A stretch of DNA of 64,000 nucleotides from Tricholomella constricta (Eukaryota; Basidiomycota; Agaricomycetes; Agaricales; Lyophyllaceae), in NCBI GenBank assembly GCA_013368375.1, contig JAACJP010000029.1:372001-436000 (forward strand), written 5' to 3'. Of this stretch, positions 19,032 to 29,600 are shown one piece after another; the stretch's first letter is position 1, and the number at the start of each line of letters is the position of its first letter. The notes under the pieces were generated by a model. The model was not told the origin of the DNA and did no database searches. It saw nothing but the letters and a program-made list of their open reading frames with translations. Both the position numbers and the translations under genes were made by a program.

Positions 19032-20001
19032 CAGGCTCCTAAAACCAGCACGCTCGTACCGCTCGATTTCGCATATCAGAACTGCCACGCAATGTATTAT
19101 ATGTAAAAATTTATCTTATCTTATCCAGCCAAACATGAACAATTTTCTATCCAAACAAACAAAAGGAAGGCTCAAACTCGCGGTAGAGCGGCTGGCAAAA
19201 ATGGGATTCGGGGATCCCGGCGTTCTCGAATAAACCCTACCGTAGGTGCTAGGTAACTCGTCGCTTAGCCATTTACAACGCACGAATAAACATTCCCACA
19301 ATCGAGACCTGGACCCTTTAATCAGACATTTGTGACATTGACGAGAGGTGTACTATCCGTCGACATGCGCGTTGACATGCGCGAGGACACATCGTTAATT
19401 TCGAACTCACGAAGTTTCTTCTTGGCGATACTGCGGGCGATGTAGTGAAGGCCGATCCCGTTTTGTTGGGAGCAGAACATGTGCCGTGTAAGTGCTCTTC
19501 TTTGTCCTGTGGGCCCAGGCTGTCAAGCAAAGAAAATAACTGGGGATAAAATACTGAATATATCACTATGGCTGTAAATTTCGTTGTACAGAAGGCCGAC
19601 GAGGACTTTCGGCATTATGTTACTGGCTTGTGAGATTTTCAAGAGTAGGTAATCCAGTGTTTGTGAGTTGAGTCGATGGATACACCTCTCGTCAATGTCA
19701 CAAATGTCTGATTAAAGGGTCCAGGTCTCGATTGTGGGAATGTTTATTCGTGCGTTGTAAATGGCTAAGCGACGAGTTACCTAGCACCTACGGTAGGGTT
19801 TATTCGAGAACGCCGGGATCCCCGAATCCCATTTTTGCCAGCCGCTCTACCGCGAGTTTGAGCCTTCCTTTTGTTTGTTTGGATAGAAAATTGTTCATGT
19901 TTGGCTGGATAAGATAAGATAAATTTTTACATTATATACATTGCGTGGCAGTTCTGATATGCGAAATCGAGCGGTACGAGCGTGCTGGTTTTAGGAGCCT
20001 G
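19032..20001. mobile_element. Second MULE-type MITE copy
   Basis: CAGGCTCC...GGAGCCTG termini, flanked by the perfect 9-bp duplication TACCGGCGG (19023-19031 and 20002-20010). The element is 970 bp with inverted arms of about 330 bp (19032-19366 against 19672-20001) and a 300-bp centre without coding capacity. It inserted into the right arm of the outer copy of the same family. Confidence 0.85.
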
Positions 20002-20136
20002 TACCGGCGGTAGAGTTTGAGCCTTCCTTTTGTTTGTTTGGATAGAAAATGTTCATGTTTGGCTTGATAAGATAAGATAAAATTCTACATATAAAACATT
20101 GCGTGGCAGTTCTGAGATGCGAAATCGAGCGGTACG

Positions 20137-20835
20137 CAAGGGGCTGGGGTGGTCAAAATTTTGGACCAGACGTTGAAATATTATTTACAGCAGTTAAGGA
20201 ACCCCCCCCTCCCCCCCTCCCGTGGGAACTATTTACTTGATATAGTAATATGATGCAATCAATAATTTGTCATCCTGCTGCACACTGTCACCTCTTGGCC
20301 TTATGCACAGAACAGTGCCAAAGAGAGCCATTGTTGAGGGGTAGGAAGACATCAGATAGCCAGGTTTCCTAAGGAAGGGAATTGACTCACATGCTCGGTT
20401 CGCAGCCCACAGTTGAGCACTGCACAATATGATTGTCATTGTCATTTGCATTAGTAACATGCCTGCAATGGCACACATTCAAAAGTCCACCTCCTTCTCT
20501 TGCTTGTGTTATTATCCCAGGCTCATTGATGCAGTCCACTTTCGCACCACCAGCCTTGCTGTTACTTCATTCAAAAATTCACCCGTGCCGCCGCGTCTTT
20601 GATGGACTGATTAATCACCCTAATTTGGAAGAGGTTGCCTGTTTTTGAAGTACAGCTGTCTTCTGGGTGCCCGTGTTACTGTCTCTATGCAGAGCAACAA
20701 TCTGGTGCTTGTAGATACATTTCTATGTGGAATTTAGCAAAATATTTTCAATGTCGGAAAATTATTTAGAGCTCGGGGTACCCCCCTCCCTCCCCCTATG
20801 CTCCGGTCCGGCATTTCCGGCCCGGGGGCCCCTTG
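20137..20835. mobile_element. hAT-like MITE
   Basis: A 699-bp insertion with CAAGGGGC/GCCCCTTG termini and a perfect 8-bp duplication GCGGTACG (20129-20136 and 20836-20843). The 8-bp duplication with short CA-type termini is the hAT signature. C-rich tracts lie near both ends (20201-20223 and 20779-20797). No transposase is encoded. Confidence 0.8.
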
Positions 20836-20875
20836 GCGGTACGAGCGCGCTGGTTTTAGGAGCCTGGATGGATGG

Positions 20876-21689
20876 ATGTATTACCCGCAGCGGTCATGAC
20901 TCTGTCGTCGTTCAAAACCTTCACATGTCAGTCAGTTTAGCTGCTTTGATTTCATGTGCAACGAGGAATACCTGTAGAATCGCTGTTCAAGCTCAAGTCT
21001 CACTCGGTCGCCCCTTTCGCATCTTCGGATCGAGTCTCAAGTCCCTATTGACTGCTGGGATTTTCTCCATGGCTCGGGTGTTCTGATCCTATCGTGAAAT
21101 CTGGTAATTGGGACTAGCTAGGGTTCTTTCTCATTTTCGGCATCTCGTGCATCCTGAAGAATCAGACTGGACTACGGGCAGGGCAAGAGGCCTGAGTCCT
21201 GTGGCAAAAGCAACACTTAGGCCAATGTCTTGAAAAATTCCTCCTTTCTTCGTAAATTTTCTTCGGGACAAGCAATTCATCGGGCCCCAAAGGGAGACTA
21301 AGCTCACCGAAAAATCTGGTTCATCCAAGTCTCACTGCTCATTCGATCAGAACTCTTATCTTGACTTCACGAACTCTTGCAAAAATGATCTGCCATTATC
21401 GCCGCCTCTCTTGATGCCCTCGCCATTGCTCACCCTGCCCTCGAGATCGAGGCGCGGGCCCCTAAAATGAATGGTCAGCTCCTCACCTCGAGGTTGCATT
21501 TCATAAGTCGGCCTCCAACGTTTCAAGCAGCACTCTTTTGACAAGGCTGGTGCCCGACGGCGCCTGTGAGCAGCTCGTCGTCTTGTTCTGCTGCCCAATT
21601 ACATCATTTCTCGAAATTGGGTGTCCTGAGTCGTGACTACTTGAGTGGTGCCGATGCTCGAATACAAAACACCTTTAAATTGTACGCAC
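20876..21689. other. Intergenic, no intact gene seen
   Basis: About 800 bp between the transposon nest and the ferritin-like pseudogene. Short frames lack domain character. The part nearest 21690 may be eroded 5' sequence of the pseudogene. Confidence 0.4.
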
Positions 21690-22385
21690 ACCTTTTACAT
21701 GTTCTGGACAGTTACTTAGTGGATGTTCTTTGTTCTCAGCCCCATCAACGACCCCAAGTCGTTCTCCGATCTCGCACAAGTCTTGAGAACGTCGGTATGT
21801 GCACTCATGGCTCTAATCACGAGTAAAGTTATTCCCCTTTTTCTTCTTTTCACGGCGGGTGTGGTGCGTACATCGACGTCACGGGCAACTGACCAAACAG
21901 GTCAACACTGGCTCCGCCAGCATCCACGCCAGGCGAGACTCAACGCGGCCTACGCCGACGGCGTCGAGGGCTGGGATAATGCTTTCGACGTGAGCTACAT
22001 TTCTAATCGCTCCTTCCTCGCAGATCACAACTGAACATCAATCCTCACTTACAGATCCCCCTCATCATGAGCCAAGCTAACACGCTTGCCGCGCCCTTCA
22101 TCGTCAAGTGCCCGAGTTCGGACCCCCCGCCTTCCCCCCCTTCAGGTCTTTCCCACCCTCACCATTCCCGATAGCGCCGACCGAGACACCGTCACCGTCA
22201 AATCCAAGATCCGCATCCCCGCCTCAATGTAGCTCTACGCGGTCTTCCTCTTCGGCCTCAGCCAGTCCGCAACGGCAAGGCCACGATCCCCAAGAACCTT
22301 GCGGGCCAGGTCTACTGTCTTGTCAGTATTAGCTCTACTGGCATCACAGACCGCACCACCGTCGCTTTGGTACTTCCTTTAAGAT
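21690..22385 (+). pseudogene. Ferritin-like paralogue, degraded
   Basis: Pieces in several frames match the gene at 1160-2284: PINDPKSFSDLAQVL (compare PYADPKSFAALSQVL), then PLIMSQANTLAAPFIVKCPSSDPPLP (compare PLTLNAVYTLAASFIESCPSTNPPLP) and LYAVFLFGLSQS (compare LFTVFFTGLSQK). The copy carries an in-frame TAG in front of LYAVF and several frame changes, and lacks the 5' part with the LEHLENAFY helix. It is a dead duplicate of the secreted ferritin-like gene. Confidence 0.65.
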
Positions 22386-22460
22386 GCTATACATAGAAAC
22401 TTGTATCATTAGCTAGTAATGGATCCAATACCATTCTTCACATTCGGAAAATAATGGTCC

Positions 22461-22468
22461 TGACGTCA
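22461..22468. promoter_or_regulatory. CRE-type site upstream of glyoxalase I
   Basis: TGACGTCA, a perfect ATF/CREB palindrome, 87 bp upstream of the ATG. Fungal Atf1-type stress regulators bind this sequence; its use here is inference. Confidence 0.4.
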
Positions 22469-22492
22469 CCATCACTCTCATGCCGGTCCGGG

Positions 22493-22499
22493 CTATATA
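22493..22499 (+). promoter_or_regulatory. TATA box of glyoxalase I
   Basis: CTATATA lies about 60 bp upstream of the ATG at 22555, leaving room for a short pyrimidine-rich leader. Confidence 0.45.
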
Positions 22500-22554
22500 G
22501 CTGTCTCAACTTTCTGTCTTCCGTCTTCCTTCTATCTTCCCATCCAACTTCACA

Positions 22555-23325
22555 ATGCCTCGCACCGCAGAAACTGCCAGCTTTAAAGTAAGTTTTTCAG
22601 TGCTCGACCTTTCATCACCAACTTATCTAGCCTCCATAGTTCAACCACACCATGATCCGCGTCAAGGATCCCAAGGTGTCTCTGGCGTTCTACCAAAATG
22701 TGAGTCATGCACGTCCCTTCTTAAATCGATTACTGTACCTTGTGCACTGCCAATCTCTAGGTTCTCGGGATGGAACTCTTGTCTGGTTAGCGTTCTTATC
22801 AAGCACGATCGATGAACGTTTGAACTCTGATATTCCAACTCTCGTTCCAGAGAAGAAGTTCGACGATTTCACGCTCTACTTCCTCGCGTTCAACCACGAC
22901 GGGCGCGAGCTCACCTCCGAGGAGAAGGAAAAGTCGCGTTTTGCTCGCGAAGGTTCGAGTTGGAGTCCCCAGACCAGTTTTGACTGATACTTACGCGTTC
23001 TCTCCACAGGCGTCCTCGAGCTCACCCACAACCACGGTACGGAGTCGGACCCCAGTTTCCAGGGCTATGCAAATGGGAACACCGAGCCCGGGAAGGGCTT
23101 CGGGCATATCGCGATCACGGTGGACGACGTTGAGAAGGCGTGTGAGCGCTTTGAGAAGCTTGGGGTGATGTTCAAGAAGAGGCCCAGCGATGGGAAGATG
23201 AGGCATATCGCTTTCATTCTGGATCCTGATGGGTGTGTCGATGTCCTGAGCTATTGAATTGTGCTGACTGAATTGCCTGGTCTAGGTATTGGATTGAGGT
23301 CGTCCCTGGAGTACTGGACTTGTGA
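22555..23325 (+). CDS. GLO1: Glyoxalase I (lactoylglutathione lyase)
   Basis: Six exons join in phase: 22555-22587, 22640-22699, 22761-22785, 22851-22952, 23010-23232 and 23286-23325, giving 160 residues, about the family size. The enzyme isomerises the methylglyoxal-glutathione hemithioacetal to lactoylglutathione in the cytosol. The metal ligands are recognisable: the first position in [11 protein letters not shown], Glu in [10 protein letters not shown], His in [11 protein letters not shown], and Glu in DPDGYWIEVV. The glutathione-binding region [12 protein letters not shown] and the loop [15 protein letters not shown] are typical of monomer-sized eukaryotic forms. The stop is followed after 22 bp by a full-length LINE, so the 3' UTR of this allele is split. 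Confidence 0.92.
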
Positions 23326-23347
23326 ACAGGGTATTTCGCTAATGTTA

Positions 23348-23361
23348 AAGTGTAATTATAT
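23348..23361. repeat. LINE target-site duplication, left
   Basis: AAGTGTAATTATAT, repeated exactly at 31970-31983 after the poly(A) tail. Confidence 0.9.
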
Positions 23362-23978
23362 AGGGGGGGGGCTTGATCCCGAACCACCATGTTGGTCGGA
23401 ATTTCACACGCCCAGTGAGCGGCTGTGCGACGTGGCAGTGAACGCCCGCCGTTCCTACTACTCCGTAGGAGGGGTACAACACCAGTACACCCAGAGTGCC
23501 TACCGAGGTAGTGCAGGAGCCCCCCCCCATACCCAAACACCCAAGCAAGCCCCGAAGCAAGCTAAGGGACAGCGACACGGCGAAAACCACTCGAGAATTG
23601 CAGCAGTTCGTCACAATGGCAACCAGGCACACACATCCGTCTGCCCCGAGTATAAGCGTACATAAGCATTACTACCCTAAACCTATTTACACTAAGTTCG
23701 CTATCCAGCTATCCAAGCAGGGAGCGCTGACCCGCCCCGAGAAGGATAGAGCGTACCACCCACTGTCCCTCACCAGATAAAACCCAACAGGCTACGCACT
23801 CCAAAAAAGGGGCCCTACCCCAAGACAATTGACGCCTGACCTAAACTTCTTCGGGAACGCCCCCTCACCTTAAAGGCGATAGTCTACACCCCAAATACGT
23901 AATGTGAACAAGGACGCCATCATATAAAGCGAGGAAAAAAGGGCTAACCCCCCCACAGAATCACCCACCTACGAAGCC

Positions 23979-24461
23979 ATGTCCACAGAAACACGCCCCC
24001 CTCCTAAGATCGTCTCGATGATCGCAACACCAACCCTCCTCATCAAGAAAGATGGAACCCGCCACCTAACGTGGACATGCGAGGACTTCATATCGCCCGA
24101 ACCGGTACACGTAGGCGACATGATGATTATCCTAGCAAGAGAGGAGGGCTGGGAAAGAGAGATCAGGAAGATCCGCGTCGTGGTCGAAAGAGTCCTACAA
24201 TCGGGAAATCTGGCCTGGGTACACCTCCACGTAACGGACAATATGCAGGAAAGCTCCTCAATACACGTCCCATCCCAATTTGTCCGCCTCGAATACGCTG
24301 GCTTCATTCAACACCTCTATGGCCCACGGGTAAAGTCAACACCACCACGAACTATTAGCGAGAACACAGCTAATAAAAGCTCACCAGACGCTAAAACGCC
24401 CGGCCCCCGCAGAACCACAGACCCACTCAAGCGGGAACAACAGCGTCCCGGAAGAGCGTGA
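23979..24461 (+). CDS. LINE leader ORF (160 residues)
   Basis: An ATG-initiated frame ahead of gag. The first 110 residues look like a folded domain with alternating hydrophobics (HLTWTCEDFISPEPVHVGDMMIILARE to LAWVHLHVTDNMQESSSIHVPSQFVRLEYAGFI); the rest is basic and disordered. No family is recognised. It may be a third element protein or the first exon of a longer gag isoform; there is no in-phase splice that I could defend. Confidence 0.45.
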   Translation: MSTETRPPPKIVSMIATPTLLIKKDGTRHLTWTCEDFISPEPVHVGDMMIILAREEGWEREIRKIRVVVERVLQSGNLAWVHLHVTDNMQESSSIHVPSQFVRLEYAGFIQHLYGPRVKSTPPRTISENTANKSSPDAKTPGPRRTTDPLKREQQRPGRA

Positions 24462-24707
24462 GAAAAGAGTGCCGGATAAGGAAGACGGAGAAAGGGCAAA
24501 CGATAATAGTCACATGTAAAATCGTACGATACAACCTCACAAAACCCCCCATTCTCCACACTGGCGTTCCCTACACAAATCAGAGACTCGAACAAGAGAC
24601 CCCCGGAAGGTAGTCCAGCTAAGAGCGCCGAAGACCGACCACGTCCTCTCCAGAAACCTCGGAGGCTTACGAACCTGGATTCTCAGTTCCCGGACTCCCA
24701 CACGGAC

Positions 24708-26137
24708 ATGCCGTCCCAAGAAGATGACCCGTTTGGTACCATCGACCGGGAAACGGAACTCATGGACGCCGCCATGGCTGACTTCCCACCACTCCCTCCC
24801 CCAGGAGTAAGCAACCAAGCGCTCGCCAGACAGGTACGCTAAGACACAGAGCAATAAAAACCCAAACAACCACTGACGAATGGTTATAGTCGCTGAGCGG
24901 GCCACGTCACGGTGCGTCCCCATCGCCCTCGCAAGGATCCCCCTCCCCGGCGATGAACCACCGCGGGGACGCACAAAAACGACAGAACCACACCCAGGAC
25001 GCTCCCCAGCAAACCCCAAAGGAACGGGCAGACGCCCTCCACTTTTTTAAGGACGCAGGCTGCCCCTGGGAGCTCACAGACGCAGGCAACGGCTCCGCCG
25101 GCAACCAAAACGGGCTCACCTGCACCGCGACCCCCAACGGAGGCTTCCCCGAAATCCATCTCAGAGCGGCACCGTCGTTCAACGTCACCACAGCTCTCCT
25201 TCTCAGATGGCAAAATAAGACGGGCCCGAAGGTATGGGCGCGCATGTACGACGGGAAGTTTGACCCCCGCCCACTCGACGACGTTCTCCTCATCTGCGAC
25301 CTCATCAAGAAGACGGTCGATGCAGAGGACGTCATCGTGGCCCCGCCAACACGCCTAAACCAGACCGCAGGAAGGATCCAACACCCCTTCCACTTCCTGA
25401 TCACGGATATCAGCCAATCGGCCGCGGACACCCTCATCGAGAGGCAAACCATCTCGACGGCGGAAGCCACCATCTTCATAGTGCCGTACGAGCCGATAAC
25501 ACCATCCTTCATCATGTCTCTATGTGACCTCACGTACCCCCTTACCCCGAAGTCCCACGAAGACGCCGCAAGCTTCGTCCGACAGACCCTCCACCGACAC
25601 TCCGCAATCGCGAAGTTCATCCACGACCACCTGGAGGGCCCACCGGATGCCAGGGTAGTGGCCCAAGCCTACGCATCTATCTACGTCAAAGGCATACTGG
25701 TTCACCGCCTGGCGGGCCCCGAAGGCCCCAGGATGAAAAGCAAGCCCCAGATCGTCTGGAACGTGTACTTCGGAGTTACACTTAAGCTCGCGCTCGCCAA
25801 CTTCTACACCCTGATCAGCATGATCCGAGACCTATCCTTCTCCACGGGCGACTACGGCGAGGGGCGCCCCCTCAAAGGCGACGCAACGTTCCAATGCGCA
25901 GGCTGCAAGTCCACCGACCACCCGAGGGCAATGTGCCCCTTTATGGACCTCCCAGGGTGGCTGGGCCCAAAGCGACAGGAGGTCTCGGACCAACCCTACC
26001 TCGGATCGGCGACACGAGGATCATCCAGCTCCCGTCACCCCGGAGGCGCCGGAAGAGGACGAGGCAGAGCCCGAGGGCGCGGCAGGGGACGGGGCGGCCG
26101 AGGCCGCGGACATGAGGGAAACTATGACCACAACTAA
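24708..26137 (+). CDS. LINE ORF1 (gag-like), one intron
   Basis: The start MPSQEDDPFGTIDRETELMD at 24708 joins through an intron at 24834-24889 (56 bp, GTACGC to TTATAG) to the frame ending at 26137, giving about 457 residues. Alternatively translation may begin at the in-frame ATG of 24953. The body contains RRAAPSFNVTTALLLRWQNK-like and VDAEDVIVAPPTRLN segments shared with the orphan ORF at 40451. A CCHC knuckle (CAGCKSTDHPRAMC) and an RG-rich tail (GRGRARGRGRGRGGRG) supply RNA binding. It coats element RNA for target-primed reverse transcription. Confidence 0.75.
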
Positions 26138-26632
26138 ATCTACACCTACATACTGCCATACCAACGTCCAAATACAAAATGGATTTCGAGACGTCTCTCA
26201 TGATGTGACATACCCAGGTGTGAGGATCAGGGGAACACGAACCAGCAAAACTTTCCGTGTGCAAACCAAGATGAATTTACTGGCCGTACGCGGCACAGGT
26301 AATCCTGGGGAGCACAAAATGCACCTAACGGTGATAAAAGAAAAAACGGCAGTCTACACTGAGTAGAGGACGGTGCCGTGCAGCAGCCCTGCTCAAGCCA
26401 CAGATGAATTCGTATGCCCCACCACACGAAGGAACCTGTCGACAACGTCCCCCAGCCCACCCCTGGGTCAAAAGGGTGGCGATCCTGGCATCTGGTTGAA
26501 CGCTAGGTGAGTCTTCCAACCGCCTCCACACTAACACCCCCAAATTTTACAGATGACGCACTCGGTAACGGACAAAACCCCGCCATCTCCAGAGGGGGTA
26601 ACGAACCGACCGCCGATCGCCCCAATGACGGA

Positions 26633-29600
26633 ATGACCGGAGAGGAAGGCGGAGTCCCTCGGGACAACTGGGGACCTCCAAACCCTAGTCCCTCGCCACC
26701 GCGAGGAGGCGGCCCGAGAGCCGCGGCACACAATGAAGTGCCAGACGCGACCCCAAGTGACGGGGGAAGGCCCGAGAGGCCAGCGTCAAGACCACATAGG
26801 TCTAGCCACCCTGAGGGGGGAGAACATGAAAATCCATCACAGAATGTGGAACCGCCACAAGCACAACCGACCCAGGCAGAACACCCGGGTCCAAACAGGA
26901 GCCAACGCAGAGCCCAAGAAAGACTGAGCAGAAAAAATACGAAAGCCGCAATTCGAATCGCATCACTGAATATCAGAGGCTACAGAACGGCAGGGGACAG
27001 CAGATCCGGAACCAAATGGCTCCACGTAAATCAGCTCCTGAGAGACAAGAAGATTGGAATCCTAGCAGTACAGGAAACCCACCTGACAGAAGAACGGAGA
27101 GACGAGCTAGAAAAACTCTTCTCCAAGAGAATGAAAATCTTCATATCAAAAGACCCGGACAACCCTACGGGCCGAGCGGGAATCGCCATCGTATTGAACA
27201 AAGAAATTACGAACATAACCGGAGCCAAGATGACGGAAATAGTACCCGGAAGAGCCATAATGATCCAGACAAACTGGCACAAGGCAGAGAAAATAACAAT
27301 ACTAGCGATCTACGCACCAGTACTCACAAGAGCGAACGAAAACGCGGAATTCTGGAAAACGATCAAAGAATTCTTCATCGAACACCCGAGAATCAAAGTA
27401 GACTTACTTACAGGGGACTTCAACGTGGTGGAGGATATGATTGACCGCCTCCCAGTACACAACGATCCCCTAGAAGCGGTAGAGGAGCTACGGGAACTCC
27501 GGAACCTACTCGGACTAGTCGATGGATGGCGGACGACCCACCCGACAACGAAAGCATACACCTTCTTACAAGATGCCACCGCATCCCAGTCAAGGCTAGA
27601 CCGAATATACACATCCCCCGAAATCCTCCAATCAGCGAGAGAGTGGATGATCGAACACTCAGGAGTTCCGGGGACAGACCATAAACTAGTATCAGTACAA
27701 GTCGCGCACCAAAACGCACCTTGGATCGGGAAAGGCAGATGGTCAATCCCCGCGCACATACTAAAAGACAAAATATTCATCAAGACAATGAAATCCGAAG
27801 GCCGGAAAGCAATAGTGGAAGCCGGAAGACTCAAAGATACGAGAACGGCTGAAAGCAACCCACAAACAGTATATGCCGCTTTTAAGTCGAAGATCATGCA
27901 GACCGCACGCCAGCGCGATAAGGCGATAATACCAAAAATAGAAAAACAACTCAGAGAATTCCAAGACGCCCTAAGCCGAGTCCACGAAGACGAGTCACTA
28001 GATGAAGACGAGAAAGCAATAGCGGCAGCAGACATAGAATCGAAGACGAGGTCGCTCCAACAAAGGAAACACGACAACAAAAGGAAACGAACCGCAGTCC
28101 GGAATAGACTGGAAGGCGAAACCATCTGCAAATACTGGACGAAGTCGAACAAAGAAGCGAAGCCGAGGGATCTAATCTACGCCTTGAGAAAGAACGTCCA
28201 GGATCAACACAACCAGCCTCCAACCTACGAAACAAACTCCAAGAAGATGGCGGACCTTGGAAAATCATACCACGAGTCCCTACAGTCGGCCGACGACCAC
28301 CCCCCCGCACTAGACAAACAGACTGCGACGCAGGAAGTCCTAGACTGCCTAACAAAAACGACGTCAGAGTCTCAAAAACGAGAACTAGCTGACGGAATAT
28401 CGCGTGACGAAATAAAAGAAGCGATAAAGAAAGCGAAGAATGATACGGCCGCAGGCCTAGACGGTGCCACAAACGAACTGTGGAAAGCGTTGAAAAATAA
28501 GTATGACGAAGATTCGAAAATAGAGGACCCAAATGCATTCGATGTAGTCGACCTCCTAGGACTAGTGTTCAATGACATATTAGAACACGGTATCACCCAG
28601 TCATCCTCCTTCGCCGAAGGATGGATGTGCCCCCTCTACAAGAAAAACGACAAGAACGACATCGCGAACTACCGGCCCATCACCTGCCTCAACACAGATT
28701 ACAAACTGTACACCAAGTGCCTCGCTATACGCCTGGCTGATGTCGCCCCGGACCTAATTCATCCCAGCCAAGCAGGATTTATACCTGGCAGGCGAATAAC
28801 AGACCAAACGAAACTCATTCGGCTGATGATGCAATACGCGGAAAGCACGAAACAAAACGGGCTGATAGTGGCGCTGGACCAAGAAAAAGCGTACGACAAA
28901 ATAGATCACCAATACCTCTGGCAAACGCTCACTAAATTCGAGATCCCGGAGAAATTTATTAACACAGTAAAGTCACTATATGAAAACGCGGAAACCCAAA
29001 TCATGATAAACGGATTCAGGTCCTCACCATGGAAAATAACAAGAGGTGTACGCCAAGGCGACCCTCTCTCATGCATGCTGTTCGACCTGGCAATAGAACC
29101 CCTCGCGGCGTCGCTGCGAGCATCAGATCTACAAGGCTTTCAAATCCCGGGCATCGAAGAGAAACTGATCGCGAACCTGTTCGCTGACGACACCACGGTA
29201 TTCCTGTCAGAAAATGACAACTTCTCACATCTCACCCAAATCCTCAACAAATGGTGCACCGCGTCCACCGCGAAATTTAACAACGGAAAAACTGAAATCA
29301 TTCCAATAGGTGAGAAAGACTTCAGAGAAAACGTAATGGCAACGAGGAAAACAAACCAGAACATGGACAGGATCCCCGAAAACGCGCACATAGTCTTAGA
29401 AGGCGAAGCCGTGAGGATTCTCGGTGCGTGGTACAGAAACGGCGCAGAGGCAGAAGGCCCATGGTCAATCGTCCTTGACAAGATTGACGCAAGTCTCGAA
29501 AGGTGGGAAAGAAGCAATCCAACCATAGAAGGCAGGAAGCTAATAACGAGCATGGTAGTCGGCGGAATGACACAATACCTCACCCAAGTTCAGGGAATGC

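Larger units (their letters stand above)
2715..20866. mobile_element. Outer MULE-type MITE, split by nested insertions
   Basis: The ends are CAGGCTCC at 2715 and GGAGCCTG ending at 20866, flanked by the 9-bp duplication GATGGATGG (2706-2714 and 20867-20875). The flank is itself a GGAT repeat, so this duplication alone is weak, but the second family copy at 19032-20001 has an unambiguous 9-bp duplication. The left arm runs 2715-2876 and resumes at 18230 after a retrotransposon; the right arm runs from about 18885 to 20866 with two further insertions removed. Without insertions the element is about 1 kb with long inverted arms and no transposase ORF. A 9-bp duplication with long TIRs is the usual signature of Mutator-like elements; the superfamily is inferred from that alone. 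Confidence 0.75.

Noticed and set aside
23261..23665. Coding frame at the LINE 5' end
   Set aside because: It runs across the GLO1 3' end and the LINE insertion boundary, so it is a chance frame.
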